DNA from: an uncultured Lachnospiraceae bacterium
Lineage (GTDB): Bacteria > Bacillota > Clostridia > Lachnospirales > Lachnospiraceae
Reading direction: 5' to 3'
DNA length: 5,228 nt
Assembly (NCBI GenBank): GCA_910585895.1
Contig: CAJUHY010000098.1
Location: 1-5,228 of the forward strand
The notes beneath the pieces are model-generated. The model made no database searches, had not been told where the DNA came from, and saw only the letters and a program-made list of their open reading frames with translations. Positions 5,200-5,228 of this stretch are shown piece by piece; the stretch's first letter is position 1, and the number at the start of each line of letters is the position of its first letter. The position numbers were made by a program, and so were the translations under genes.

Positions 5200-5228
5200 G
5201 TGAGTCAAGTGAAAGAACCCAAAAAAAG
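5200..5228 (+). CDS. Start of a following gene, probably ABC sugar permease (cut by window edge)
   Basis: A GTG at 5200 opens a frame reading MSQVKEPKK to the window end, with AAAGGGGG (5184-5191) eight bases upstream as ribosome binding site. The overlapping ATG at 5198 is followed at once by TGA, so GTG is the usable start. A short polar, Lys-rich N-terminus is common in MalF-type permeases, and a permease is the usual next gene after a CUT1 binding protein. Only nine codons are visible, so the function rests on context alone. Confidence 0.55.

Overview
The window looks like a piece of a Gram-positive Clostridia chromosome, most likely a gut Lachnospiraceae. This is inferred from protein style (a lipoprotein sugar-binding protein with a long Asp/Ala/Gly linker, a membrane-anchored YkuD L,D-transpeptidase carrying the motif GFHDA...GSHGCINLP), strong purine-rich ribosome binding sites and low-GC intergenic DNA. 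No marker in the window fixes the genus.

Layout: (1) 1-53 holds the 5' two-thirds of a tRNA-Pro(GGG) gene on the minus strand, cut by the window edge, with a strong promoter at 65-93. (2) 115-826 holds no credible protein gene. It is filled by a ~710-bp imperfect inverted repeat: a left arm (115-454) and a right arm (484-826) that are reverse complements of each other in many blocks, around a 29-nt AT-rich centre carrying promoter-like -10 sequences on both strands. Each arm also contains small self-complementary hairpins whose stems are kept while their loops differ. This is the most unusual object in the window. It could be one very large structured RNA, two divergently transcribed copies of a ~340-nt RNA, or a palindromic mobile-element relic. 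I do not recognise it as a named family. (3) 825-3339 holds a promoter, then an L,D-transpeptidase gene and a LacI-family regulator gene that overlap by 17 bp and are probably co-transcribed. (4) 3340-3720 is a regulatory intergenic region: a weak terminator-like hairpin, a 15-bp perfect dyad, a near-consensus promoter and, just downstream of the predicted start site, a 29-bp GCGC-centred dyad that is a good candidate operator for the LacI protein. (5) 3721-5115 encodes a CUT1-type sugar-binding lipoprotein. (6) A G7/C7 stem-loop follows, and then the first nine codons of another gene at the window end, by context probably an ABC permease.

The second half reads as a sugar-uptake locus: the LacI protein probably senses the sugar or a metabolite and represses the binding-protein/permease operon. 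The coupling of that regulator to a cell-wall cross-linking enzyme is less usual. The transported sugar cannot be told from the sequence.
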